From Deltaproteobacteria bacterium (GTDB lineage: Bacteria > Desulfobacterota > Desulfarculia > Adiutricales > Adiutricaceae), in assembly GCA_031257955.1 (NCBI GenBank), contig JAIRNQ010000374.1, positions 1-6,895 of the forward strand: DNA of 6,895 nt, read 5' to 3'. The position numbers were made by a program, and so were the translations under genes. Positions 1 to 5,857 of the stretch are shown piece after piece. Positions within the stretch are counted from its first letter, which is position 1. Each line of letters begins with the position of its first letter. The notes beneath the pieces were generated by a model, which saw nothing but the letters and a program-made list of their open reading frames with translations, ran no database searches and was not told where the DNA came from.

Positions 1-315
1 CATAGTAGATATAAAACCTCATTTAACCTTTTAAGTTATGTTGAAAATAATATCAATAACATAGACTATGCATCGTATATCAATAATGGCTGGTTCATAG
101 GTAGCGGCGCTATTGAAAACGCAAATAGAACAGTACTTCAGCGTCGATTAAAACAACCAGGAATGCGATGGAGTATTGAAAACGCTCAACACTTACTCAC
201 CCTAATGGCGAAAGATAAAAGCGGTCTATGGGAGAATGATGTAGTTAAACCTGTTCTTGCCTATTTCAAGGCCGACAAAGGGACAATGAGAACTGTTTTT
301 CCAGAATTAATTTGA
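1..315 (+). CDS. IS transposase, C-terminal part (ISKra4-like), truncated by the window edge
   Basis: The frame is open from base 1 to a TGA at 313-315 and gives the last 104 residues of a protein that begins outside the window. Residues 33-38 read IGSGAIEN, followed by QRRLKQPGMRWS and ENAQHLLTL. This 'GSG.(I/V)E.AN ... RLK..GM.W' block is typical of the C-terminal catalytic region of ISKra4-type DDE transposases, and the conserved Glu in GSGAIEN is the likely last acidic active-site residue. The enzyme would cut and move its own insertion sequence. Base composition is far more A+T-rich than the genes from 893 onward, which fits recent transfer. Transposase identity is firm; the family is inferred from remembered motifs, and related families such as ISLre2 share part of this pattern. 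Whether the missing N-terminal part is intact cannot be seen. Confidence 0.82.
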   Translation, partial: HSRYKTSFNLLSYVENNINNIDYASYINNGWFIGSGAIENANRTVLQRRLKQPGMRWSIENAQHLLTLMAKDKSGLWENDVVKPVLAYFKADKGTMRTVFPELI

Positions 316-360
316 GAAGAGACCCAGCTCGTTTTTTACTGCTTTTTTTTGGTGCACCCC
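1..360 (+). mobile_element. Right-hand part of an insertion sequence, probable end near 351-360
   Basis: The transposase stop is followed by about 36 bases and then GGTGCACCCC at 351-360, which read outward-in on the minus strand begins GGGGTGCACC. A short tail after the transposase followed by such a G-rich terminus is the usual layout of an insertion-sequence end. The left end, and so the matching inverted repeat and target duplication, lie outside the window. The exact boundary is therefore an inference. Confidence 0.5.
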
Positions 361-470
361 TGTTTCAAACAGGCCTGAAATTTGAGAGTATTGGCATCTA
401 TATTGCTAACAACTCGTCCCCTAACCGTTTTCTCCAGACCGACACGGGAGGATTTTCCAGGAGGGCTCAT
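336..470 (-). pseudogene. Start of an unknown gene, apparently cut by the insertion sequence
   Basis: On the minus strand an ATG at 470-468 is preceded at a good distance by GAGAGGAG, a strong ribosome-binding site. The frame reads MSPPGKSSRVGLEKTVRGRV and continues for 44 codons to a TAA at 338-336. The last residues (GCTKKKQ) fall inside the presumed insertion-sequence end at 351-360, so the natural protein would have continued leftward and been cut by the insertion. No family is recognised. The ribosome site and the stop-to-start spacing of 11 nt from an upstream open frame (482-601) are the main support. A chance frame remains possible because it is short. Confidence 0.35.
359..373. repeat. 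Perfect 7-bp inverted repeat at the insertion-sequence edge
   Basis: CCTGTTT at 359-365 and AAACAGG at 367-373 are perfectly complementary around a single C. The palindrome straddles the presumed end of the insertion sequence and runs into a second palindrome, CAGGCCTG, at 370-377. It could be part of a palindromic target site or the end of the element itself. Confidence 0.55.
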
Positions 471-481
471 GAATACTCCTC

Positions 482-601
482 TCAATAATGGCCGCGGCGA
501 TTAAGAAATTTGACGATTGAGCCGAAGCTTTCTTTCTGTGACTCACTGTCGTTTGAGTCGCGCCGTATGGGCTCGAGAAAATTGATTCCAAGCTTTCGCA
601 T
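482..601 (-). pseudogene. Possible 3' remnant of an unknown gene upstream of the interrupted frame
   Basis: On the minus strand a frame of 39 codons from ATG 601 ends at TGA 484-482, 11 nt before the well-placed start at 470. It begins MRKLGINFLEPIRRD and ends KFLNRRGHY. It is charged and partly amphipathic, like the tail of a real protein, but it has no ribosome-binding site of its own. A TAA at 634-632 closes the same frame upstream, so at best it is a decayed remnant. The longer frame on this strand at 421-672 overlaps it in another register. I cannot tell which, if either, was ever translated. Confidence 0.2.
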
Positions 602-754
602 AATCGACAGAATTTCAGCTCCATTGCCGCGTTAAACTTTGCGATGATCTTCATCAAATGAATCTCTGTCATCCAGAATCTTGTGTTATAGTTTCTATCT
701 GCCCAGTGCGGGCTCAGAATCGCGGCAGGCAGGCCAAAAGGCCAAAAATTATAT
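602..754. other. Non-coding stretch between the mobile remnant and the rplM promoter
   Basis: No frame here has a start with a ribosome-binding site or a recognisable product. Composition changes from A+T-rich to G+C-rich around 700-720, and the TTGGCC/GGCCAA-type words common in the rest of the window begin at about 732 with GGCCAAAAGGCCAAAA. The change probably marks the edge between acquired and native DNA. Confidence 0.5.
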
Positions 755-783
755 TTGACCAGCCCAAAACTTTATGGTATAAA
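755..783 (+). promoter_or_regulatory. Sigma-70 type promoter for rplM-rpsI
   Basis: TTGACC at 755-760 and TATAAA at 778-783 are separated by exactly 17 bp, each one base from consensus. Transcription would start near 790, leaving a leader of about 100 nt before rplM. It is the best promoter match I found in the window and sits in a locally A+T-rich patch, as expected in front of a ribosomal protein operon. Confidence 0.75.
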
Positions 784-853
784 ACAAAATTCAGCCTTTT
801 AGGGCTTGGCCAAAGGCCTAGTACCGGACGGTTGCACATCAATTTTTAGGTTG

Positions 854-868
854 CCCGGGCTTCCCGGG
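854..868 (+). promoter_or_regulatory. Hairpin in the rplM leader
   Basis: CCCGGG at 854-859 and CCCGGG at 863-868 pair perfectly around a CTT loop, ending 14 nt before the GAAGG ribosome site of rplM. There is no T-tract, so it is not a terminator. Its place in a long ribosomal-protein leader makes translational control or transcript stability a possible role. Autoregulation through L13 is known in other bacteria, but I see no match to a described L13 leader. Confidence 0.35.
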
Positions 869-892
869 AGCGGCCCGACGCGAAGGTTTTTC

Positions 893-1345
893 ATGACGCA
901 CAATAACAAAACGTACATGGCCGACGAAACCAAGGTCGACAAAAAATGGTACGTGGTCGACGCCGCCGGTCAGGTGGTGGGTCGGCTGGCTTCGGATTTG
1001 GCCAATATCTTGCGGGGCAAGAACAAGGCCATCTACACGCCCCATAACGATACCGGTGATTTCGTCGTCGTGGTTAACGCAGATAAGGTGAGTTTTACCG
1101 GCCGTAAGCTGGAGCAGAAGCTCTACACCCGCTACAGCGGTTTTATCGGCGGCCTGAAGCAGACCAAGGCCAAGGATGTCTTGGCCAAAAAACCCAGGGA
1201 AATCCTGATGCACGCGGTTAAGGGCATGTTGCCCAAAAACAGCCTAGGCCGCCGGCAGCTGAAGAAACTCAAGGTCTACGCCGGAAGCGAGCACCCGCAC
1301 ACGGCCCAAAAGCCCGAAAAGCTAGAGATCAAGTGGGCCAAGTAA
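893..1345 (+). CDS. rplM: 50S ribosomal protein L13
   Basis: Structural protein of the large ribosomal subunit that binds 23S rRNA early in assembly. The 150-residue product has the family core: KWYVVDAAGQVVGRLAS (residues 18-34), ILRGKNKAIYTPHNDTGDFV (39-58), the TGRKL strand (69-73) and the near-invariant HAVKGMLPKNSLGRR (107-121), followed by LKVYAGSEHPHTAQKP. I chose ATG 893 because GAAGG at 882-886 lies 6 nt upstream and the first residues end in KTYMA, as in related L13 proteins. ATG 917 has no ribosome site, and the frame upstream to 806 looks untranslated. The slightly long N-terminus (typical length about 142) is common in this group. It is the first gene after the promoter at 755-783 and is followed by rpsI, the usual pair. 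Confidence 0.97.
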   Translation: MTHNNKTYMADETKVDKKWYVVDAAGQVVGRLASDLANILRGKNKAIYTPHNDTGDFVVVVNADKVSFTGRKLEQKLYTRYSGFIGGLKQTKAKDVLAKKPREILMHAVKGMLPKNSLGRRQLKKLKVYAGSEHPHTAQKPEKLEIKWAK

Positions 1346-1361
1346 GCGGCCTGGGCCGCTT
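1344..1361 (+). promoter_or_regulatory. Intercistronic hairpin between rplM and rpsI
   Basis: AAGCGGCC at 1344-1351 pairs perfectly with GGCCGCTT at 1354-1361 and overlaps the rplM stop codon. No T-run follows, so I read it as a processing or stability element rather than a terminator. A second, weaker stem (CCCCT/AGGGG, 1416-1430) lies closer to rpsI. Confidence 0.45.
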
Positions 1362-1459
1362 GTCCGGCCCCGCGCCACGGGTTTAGTCCCAGGCCCTACG
1401 GCCGAATTCCAAGGACCCCTAAGAAAGGGGTTGACGCACCGAAACGGAGAGCATCGTCG

Positions 1460-1852
1460 ATGTCCGCAAACAAATATTACGCCACGGGGAAGCGCAAGAC
1501 GGCGATTGCCAGGGTTTGGATGGCCCAGGGCGCCGGCCAGATTAGAATCAACCAACGTCCCATCGAAGAATACTTCAGCCGGGATACCTTGAAAATCGTG
1601 GCCGAGCAACCCTTGACCCTGACCAAAACCCATGGCCAGTTCGATTTTTATATCTTGGCCTCCGGAGGCGGGGTTACCGGCCAAGCCGGCGCCGTGCGCC
1701 ACGGCATCGCCAAGGTCCTGCAGACTTACGATATCGCCTACCGTCCGGCCCTGAAAAAGGCCGGCTTCCTGACCAGGGACGCCAGGGAGAAGGAACGAAA
1801 GAAGTACGGCCAGAAGGGCGCCAGGGCCCGTTACCAGTACTCGAAACGTTAA
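1460..1852 (+). CDS. rpsI: 30S ribosomal protein S9
   Basis: Small-subunit head protein whose C-terminal tail reaches the decoding P site and contacts the tRNA anticodon loop. The 130-residue product matches the family in length and order: YYATGKRKTAIARVW (residues 6-20), the RPIEEYF strand (33-39), GGGVTGQAGAVRHGIAKVL (69-87) and the basic tail ending GARARYQYSKR, with the invariant C-terminal Lys-Arg. ATG 1460 has GGAG at 1446-1449, about 10 nt upstream. It lies 114 nt after rplM and most likely shares its transcript. A terminator-like stem follows at 1931-1970. Confidence 0.97.
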   Translation: MSANKYYATGKRKTAIARVWMAQGAGQIRINQRPIEEYFSRDTLKIVAEQPLTLTKTHGQFDFYILASGGGVTGQAGAVRHGIAKVLQTYDIAYRPALKKAGFLTRDAREKERKKYGQKGARARYQYSKR

Positions 1853-1912
1853 GGCGGCTGCCCGGCCGCGACCCCGTCGGGGGTCTTGGCCGACCAAATC
1901 CATCGAGCCGCC
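1853..1912 (+). promoter_or_regulatory. Branched inverted repeats after rpsI
   Basis: GGCGGCT at 1853-1859 pairs with AGCCGCC at 1906-1912, enclosing a second stem, GACCCC (1870-1875) with GGGGTC (1880-1885), around a GTCG loop. Together with the next element, these make a densely folded 110-nt RNA between rpsI and argC. No known regulatory RNA class is recognised. Confidence 0.4.
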
Positions 1913-1930
1913 TACGGGCGGAAACTTTCG

Positions 1931-1974
1931 CCCCCACGGGACCGGGACCGGTACTCGCGGGGGTTTTGTTTGTT
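1931..1974 (+). terminator. Probable intrinsic terminator downstream of rpsI
   Basis: CCCCCACG at 1931-1938 pairs with CGCGGGGG at 1956-1963 with one A/C mismatch. The interior has its own stem, ACCGG/CCGGT. The stem is followed at once by TTTTGTTTGTT. A G+C-rich stem plus a U-rich tract fits a Rho-independent terminator that would end, or partly end, the ribosomal transcript before argC. The broken stem makes read-through plausible. Confidence 0.55.
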
Positions 1975-2005
1975 CTCTCCCAGCCAAAACTAAGTCGGGA
2001 GCGTT

Positions 2006-3061
2006 ATGGGGGTGCGGCCCATGCGGATAGGCGTCATAGGGGCCAGCGGCTACGCCGGCCTGGAACTACTTAGGATCTTGGCCGGTCGCCAAGACGACGA
2101 AGTCACCGTGGTCACCTCCCGCCAGGAGGCCGGGCAGGGCTTAACGGTTTTTTTTCCGGCCCTCTCCAAGGTGGCCAATTACGACTCCCTCGCCTTCTCG
2201 GAACCGACCGACCTGGGCGGCAAGGCCGACGCGTTCTTCCTGGCCACCCAACACGGGGCGGCCATGTCCCTGGTCCCGGATATCTTGGCCTCCGGGGCCA
2301 AAGTCATCGACCTCTCGGCAGACTTTAGGCTAAACGATCCCCTGAATTTTAAAAAATGGTACGCCGAGCATACCGCTCCCCATCTTTTGCCCGAGGCCGT
2401 CTACGGACTTCCGGAACTAAACGCCGAGAAGATCAAAACGGCCCGCCTGGTGGCCAACCCGGGCTGCTACCCGACCAGCGTCATACTGGCCCTGGCCCCG
2501 GTTATCAAGGCCAAAGTCGTGGACTTTACCCAAACTCTCATCGCCGACTCCAAATCGGGAGTGACCGGGGCGGGTAGGGGCGCGCTTTTGTCCAACTCTT
2601 TCTGCGAGGTCCAGGACAACTTTAAGAGCTACAAGACCGTGGGCCACCGCCACGCCCCAGAGATGATACAGGAGCTGGGCAAGCTGGCCGGATTCGCCAT
2701 CAGGTTGGCCTTCACCCCGCACCTTCTGCCCATAAACCGGGGCATCCTTTCCACCGTTTATTTTAGGGCCCTTGGCCAGCCCAGCCTAGAATACGTCCGG
2801 GAACTATACCGCTCTTTCTACGACCGGGCCCCCTTCGTTCGGATTAGGCCCGCCGGTTACGACCCCCAGACCGCTGACGTAAGGGGCACCAATTTTTGCG
2901 ATCTGGGCCTATATTACGATTCAGAAAGCGGACTCTTCAAGATCGTCTCGGTGCTTGACAATCTTTGTCGGGGCGCTGCCGGACAAGCCGTGGCCAATTT
3001 GAACCTTATGGAAGGCCTGCCAGAAACGCACGGTCTGGCCTTGCCCGCCCTCCGCCCCTAA
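2006..3061 (+). CDS. argC: N-acetyl-gamma-glutamyl-phosphate reductase
   Basis: Cytosolic NADPH-dependent enzyme of arginine biosynthesis that reduces N-acetylglutamyl-5-phosphate to N-acetylglutamate semialdehyde. The 351-residue product opens with the nucleotide-binding loop GASGYAG (residues 12-18). The catalytic cysteine is Cys154 in NPGCYPTS. SGVTGAGR (184-191), GHRHAPE (213-219, with the catalytic His), FTPHLLPINRGIL and DNLCRGAAGQAVAN (318-331) are all present, so the enzyme should be active. ATG 2006 has GGGAG at 1997-2001, a tight 4-nt spacing. ATG 2021 would give the more usual short N-terminus (MRIGVIGA) with a G-rich stretch upstream, so the start is uncertain by five codons. No other arginine gene is nearby; following rpsI is an arrangement I associate with Desulfobacterota. 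Confidence 0.96.
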   Translation: MGVRPMRIGVIGASGYAGLELLRILAGRQDDEVTVVTSRQEAGQGLTVFFPALSKVANYDSLAFSEPTDLGGKADAFFLATQHGAAMSLVPDILASGAKVIDLSADFRLNDPLNFKKWYAEHTAPHLLPEAVYGLPELNAEKIKTARLVANPGCYPTSVILALAPVIKAKVVDFTQTLIADSKSGVTGAGRGALLSNSFCEVQDNFKSYKTVGHRHAPEMIQELGKLAGFAIRLAFTPHLLPINRGILSTVYFRALGQPSLEYVRELYRSFYDRAPFVRIRPAGYDPQTADVRGTNFCDLGLYYDSESGLFKIVSVLDNLCRGAAGQAVANLNLMEGLPETHGLALPALRP

Positions 3062-3134
3062 CGGTTTTCCCAAGCCGGCCGGTCCCATCGGATCCAATGA
3101 CGAAGTTCGGTGTCTTTATACAATTGAGGAAATG

Positions 3135-3713
3135 ATGTACGAAGAGGTTAGTTTTTCCCAAGTCCGCCGCCTAGTCAGGCTGGCCGTTTGGGCGGCTTTC
3201 ATGGCCTTGGGCGCCTGGGTGAGCCTTCCCATAGGGCCAGTACCCATCACCCTCCAGACTTTTTTTATCTTCCTGGCCGCCTTCGCCGAGGGTCCGGCGG
3301 CCTATCAGGCCGTCCTCCTTTACCTGGGCGCCGGCTTACTGGGGCTCCCGGTCTTCGCCGGCGGCTTGGCCGGCCCGGCCCTGGTCTTTGGCCCCACCGC
3401 CGGCTACGCCTTGTCCTTTCCCCTGATGGCCGCCATCTGTGGGCTGGGCCGCCCGGACGGGACGGGCCAAAAACGGCAAGTCCTGGCCAAGGCCCTGGTG
3501 TTTGGTTTTCTGGGTTTGGCCCTTGTCTATCTCTGCGGGGCCGTGGGCCTATGCCTAAACGCGGGCTACGCCTTCCCGGCGGCCTTGGCCATTAACCTGG
3601 CCTTTATACCCGGCGACTCGGCCAAAGTGGTCTGCGCCGCTTTGGTGGCCTTTGGCTTGGCCCGCTCGCGGGCCAAAGCGACCGGACGGGGACCGGCCGA
3701 GCAAATCGTTTAA
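3135..3713 (+). CDS. bioY: Biotin transporter S component BioY
   Basis: Integral membrane protein that binds biotin and gives specificity to an energy-coupling-factor (ECF) transporter. The 192 residues are strongly hydrophobic, with about six membrane segments. Family motifs are GPVPITLQTF (residues 34-43, after the first helix), YLGAGLLGLPVFAGG (63-77), GPTAGY (86-91) and IPGDSAKVV (158-166). The start at 3135 is chosen because GAGGA at 3126-3130 gives normal spacing; the ATG one codon earlier (3132) would sit almost on the ribosome site. It lies 70 nt after argC and 19 nt before an ABC ATPase gene, so the two are probably co-transcribed. I saw no BirA- or BioR-type operator upstream. The charged C-terminal tail (ARSRAKATGRGPAEQ) is cytoplasmic by inference. 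Confidence 0.93.
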   Translation: MYEEVSFSQVRRLVRLAVWAAFMALGAWVSLPIGPVPITLQTFFIFLAAFAEGPAAYQAVLLYLGAGLLGLPVFAGGLAGPALVFGPTAGYALSFPLMAAICGLGRPDGTGQKRQVLAKALVFGFLGLALVYLCGAVGLCLNAGYAFPAALAINLAFIPGDSAKVVCAALVAFGLARSRAKATGRGPAEQIV

Positions 3714-3732
3714 CCCTTAAACCCATCGACCC

Positions 3733-4545
3733 ATGGAAAGTCCCGATTTTACGCTCATCGCCGAAAACCTCACCTTCGCTTACCCTGGCGGGGTTCCGGT
3801 AATAGACGATCTGGGCTTAGAAATCCGGGGCGGCCAGATTCTGGGTCTGGCCGGCCAAAACGGGGCCGGAAAATCGACCCTCCTGGACTTACTGGCCGGC
3901 CTAAAAAAACCCACCCGCGGTCGGGTCAGTCTCACCGGAACAAGCCCCCCAGCGGGCCCAGACTGCCCTATTAACCCCAAGGGCCCCAAAGGCCCCAAAG
4001 GCCAAGCTAAGGGCCCAGCGGACGCGCCCAATGGCCATTCGACCGGTCCCAAGGGCCGGGTGGGTCGCCCAAAAGTGGCTTTGCTGCCCCAAAACGTAGA
4101 TTTTTTCCTCCTGGGCGACAGCCCCCGCGAGGATCTGGCCCTGGCCTTGGGCCCTATCATGGCCCGGGACCGGGAGGCTCGAATCGACGCCATCGCCGCC
4201 AGCTGGGATTTGTCAGACCATCTTGACCGACCGGTGGAGACCCTCTCGCTGGGGCAAAAAAAACGCTTGGCCCTGGCCTCTTCGCTGGCCACCGACCCGC
4301 GGCTCCTCCTCCTGGACGAGCCCTTCTCCGGCCTGGACTGGCCGGGCAGCCTTCGTTTCCTTGAGGATCTGAAAAAACTTCCCGAAAAAAATCTCATAGT
4401 CGTGTTGGCCACCCACGAACCGGCCCTGGTGGCGGATCTGGTCAGCCTCTGGCTTCTGATGAAGCCCGGCGCGTATCTGCTGGCCGAGCCCGAGGTGGCC
4501 CTAAAGCGCCTGGAAGAATTTGGCGCCCGCCCCCTGGGCCGCTGA
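3733..4545 (+). CDS. ABC transporter ATP-binding protein, ECF A-component (BioM-like)
   Basis: ATPase predicted to power biotin uptake with the adjacent BioY. The 270 residues carry every ABC motif: Walker A GQNGAGKST (41-49, Lys47), Q-loop Gln120 in LLPQNVDFF, signature LSLGQ (171-175), Walker B LLLLDEP (191-197, catalytic Glu196), D-loop SGLD and switch His228 in ATHEP. The signature and 'PQN.D' Q-loop resemble EcfA/CbiO/BioM more than importers with a separate binding protein. Residues 70-113 are an unusual Gly/Pro/Lys-rich, low-complexity insert between the Walker A region and the Q-loop strand. ATG 3733 has no visible Shine-Dalgarno sequence, so translation may depend on coupling to bioY 19 nt upstream. 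No T-component gene (bioN/ecfT) adjoins. The substrate is inferred from context only. Confidence 0.88.
   Translation: MESPDFTLIAENLTFAYPGGVPVIDDLGLEIRGGQILGLAGQNGAGKSTLLDLLAGLKKPTRGRVSLTGTSPPAGPDCPINPKGPKGPKGQAKGPADAPNGHSTGPKGRVGRPKVALLPQNVDFFLLGDSPREDLALALGPIMARDREARIDAIAASWDLSDHLDRPVETLSLGQKKRLALASSLATDPRLLLLDEPFSGLDWPGSLRFLEDLKKLPEKNLIVVLATHEPALVADLVSLWLLMKPGAYLLAEPEVALKRLEEFGARPLGR
3982..3999 (+). repeat. Two tandem 9-bp units (GGCCCCAAA) inside the ATPase gene
   Basis: GGCCCCAAA occurs at 3982-3990 and 3991-3999 and continues partly on both sides (AAGGG before, GGCCAA after). In frame it encodes Gly-Pro-Lys triplets, so the low-complexity protein insert may have grown by slippage in this DNA. 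Confidence 0.7.
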
Positions 4546-4579
4546 AGAGGACAGATTTTTTTGGCGGTTGCCCCAATAA

Positions 4580-4605
4580 AAAACGGGGCCAAACGGCCCC
4601 GTTTT
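4580..4605. terminator. Bidirectional intrinsic terminator between convergent genes
   Basis: AAAACGGGGCC at 4580-4590 and GGCCCCGTTTT at 4595-4605 form a perfect 11-bp stem with an AAAC loop. On the plus strand it ends in T4; on the minus strand the stem is followed by TTTTTTATT. It therefore ends both the ATPase transcript (35 nt after its stop) and the minus-strand pair (20 nt after that stop). Confidence 0.9.
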
Positions 4606-4625
4606 GGGAGATTCTTTACGCGTCG

Positions 4626-5117
4626 TCACAATTCGGCGTTTAGGTAGCCGGGTTCCGGTTTGGGGGCGTTTTGGGCGTAGCGCGAAAACAGCGTCTGGTT
4701 TTTGTTTAGCCCGTCCAGGGTTTCCTTAAGCACGTCCAGGTTTTCGGAGAGATAGTCGGTGAGCTTGCTTTCCAGTTCAACCATTTCCTTAAGTGAGTTT
4801 ACCAGTCGATTTTCCAGTTCGCTTTGTTCGGCGAAGTTCTTTTCGTCTTCCGCGGTCCTTCCGTCCGGCCCCATTGCCCGGGGCGTTTTGGCCGAGGCGG
4901 TCAGGACGTGGATGCTGGAGGCGGTGAAATCGACCAGATCGTTTCTGGCCGCGATAAACTGTTCCCAGAGGGCCGGGGCGACATAGTTCTCCGGATCCCG
5001 CCCCTTGTCTTCGTCCAACGGGCCCAATCTGGCCAGCATGGCCCTATCCAGCTCAAGGCACTTACCGCAGGCCTGAGCCGCTTTTCTCCAGAGTTCCAGA
5101 TCGCTATTGTTTATCAT
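4626..5117 (-). CDS. Helical hypothetical protein, FlgN/FliT-like flagellar chaperone candidate
   Basis: A 163-residue cytosolic protein with no signal peptide or membrane segment. The N-terminal half (MINNSDLELWRKAAQACGKC...) has Cys17 and Cys20 in a CGKC motif. Residues 97-148 form one long amphipathic helix with regular hydrophobic spacing (LENRLVNSLKEMVELESKL, then YLSENLDVLKETLDGL). A short tail, RYAQNAPKPEPGYLNAEL, follows. A terminal long helix ending in 'Y' plus a proline-rich tail is like FlgN/FliT export chaperones, which hold flagellar hook-filament proteins; this is resemblance only. ATG 5117 is chosen because the frame upstream overlaps the other gene and is Pro/Arg-rich noise; a weak GTGGGTGAC precedes it. 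It lies 125 nt downstream of the 5243-5857 gene and ends at the shared terminator. Confidence 0.75.
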   Translation of the reverse strand: MINNSDLELWRKAAQACGKCLELDRAMLARLGPLDEDKGRDPENYVAPALWEQFIAARNDLVDFTASSIHVLTASAKTPRAMGPDGRTAEDEKNFAEQSELENRLVNSLKEMVELESKLTDYLSENLDVLKETLDGLNKNQTLFSRYAQNAPKPEPGYLNAEL

Positions 5118-5242
5118 GTCACCCACTTCAGTCCATCGATAGGGTTGCCGGCCAATTGTCGCGCCCGGGCGCGGCCGGGACGTGGCCGGGAAAGAGAATC
5201 GCTTTTGTCCTGGCCAAATCGGCGTCGGCCAAGCGGGGCCAA

Positions 5243-5857
5243 TCAGTGGCCGCCGTGGCAGAGGGTCGGGAGGATGGCGGCCAGCTTGCGCAAGGAGTCC
5301 TGAAACTCGTACTCTAAGACGTCGGCCAGGTATATCCAGTCCTTCTGCTCCTGGAGGCTTAACACATTGGTCAGAAGCTCGGCCAGCGATTCCAGGTATT
5401 GGTTCAGCGAGGATCCGCTCTCGTCGTCGCTGCCCTGCCACAGCCCCAGCACGTATCTGGTCTGCTCCAAGAGGCTCATCAACAGATGGAGGGCTTCCAA
5501 GAAATTCAAAAAATATTCGTTGGCTTCCTGCTCGTCGCCCAGCCTAAAGGACTCGACGATCTTGCCCAAGGCTTCCAAGAGGGTTTCCACGTAGGCCGGG
5601 CCGGTGCGCAAAAAATTGAGGCCCATGTCTTCCATGGTTAACGTGTCCAGGGTGAGCGAGCCGATGGTCGCGCGGGGCACTTCCAGGGCGGCGTGGGGCA
5701 CGTCCTCGGTATAGGGTTCGCCGTTAAGGAAGATCCTTCTGATGACCCGCCCGCTGGTGGAAGGGTGCTCCATCAGATTGAGCAGTATTTCTTCCAAGTT
5801 GGTCCCTACGATTTCGTTGGCCGCGATTGTTTGTCCGTCAACGGTCAAGGTTTCCAT
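5243..5857 (-). CDS. Conserved-looking hypothetical protein, 204 residues
   Basis: Not assigned to a named family. Residues 1-75 look beta-rich, with a small domain containing RRIFLNGEPYTEDVPHAALE (40-59) and alternating hydrophobics. Residues 84-199 are helical and acidic, with EQEANEYFLNFLEALHLL (109-126) and a C-terminal block, QEQKDWIYLADVLEYEF (169-185), that reads like a conserved signature. I recall similar proteins in Desulfobacterota, but I cannot confirm this. No signal peptide or membrane segment is seen, so it should be cytosolic. The start is well supported: AGGAG lies 8 nt before ATG 5857. It is the first gene of a minus-strand pair with the 163-residue helical protein, and a partner role for the two is a reasonable guess. 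Confidence 0.82.
   Translation of the reverse strand: METLTVDGQTIAANEIVGTNLEEILLNLMEHPSTSGRVIRRIFLNGEPYTEDVPHAALEVPRATIGSLTLDTLTMEDMGLNFLRTGPAYVETLLEALGKIVESFRLGDEQEANEYFLNFLEALHLLMSLLEQTRYVLGLWQGSDDESGSSLNQYLESLAELLTNVLSLQEQKDWIYLADVLEYEFQDSLRKLAAILPTLCHGGH

Noticed and set aside
421..672. 83-codon minus-strand open frame
   Set aside because: No ribosome-binding site and no recognisable motif. The other register (482-601 plus 336-470) has better gene-like spacing.
839..1213. 124-codon frame antisense to rplM
   Set aside because: Shadow of the well-supported L13 gene; no start signal.
3091..3131. Biotin-regulator site or promoter before bioY (TTTATACAAT)
   Set aside because: It matches neither the BirA nor the BioR dyad, and a start from TATACA at 3117 would begin within or next to the ribosome site.
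3780..4592. 270-codon frame antisense to the ABC ATPase
   Set aside because: Ser/Arg/Pro-rich composition typical of a reverse shadow; it crosses the terminator and the sense strand has all ABC motifs.
5118..5441. N-terminal extension of the helical protein to 5441
   Set aside because: It overlaps the neighbouring gene in another register, is Pro/Arg-rich, and a plausible start exists at 5117.
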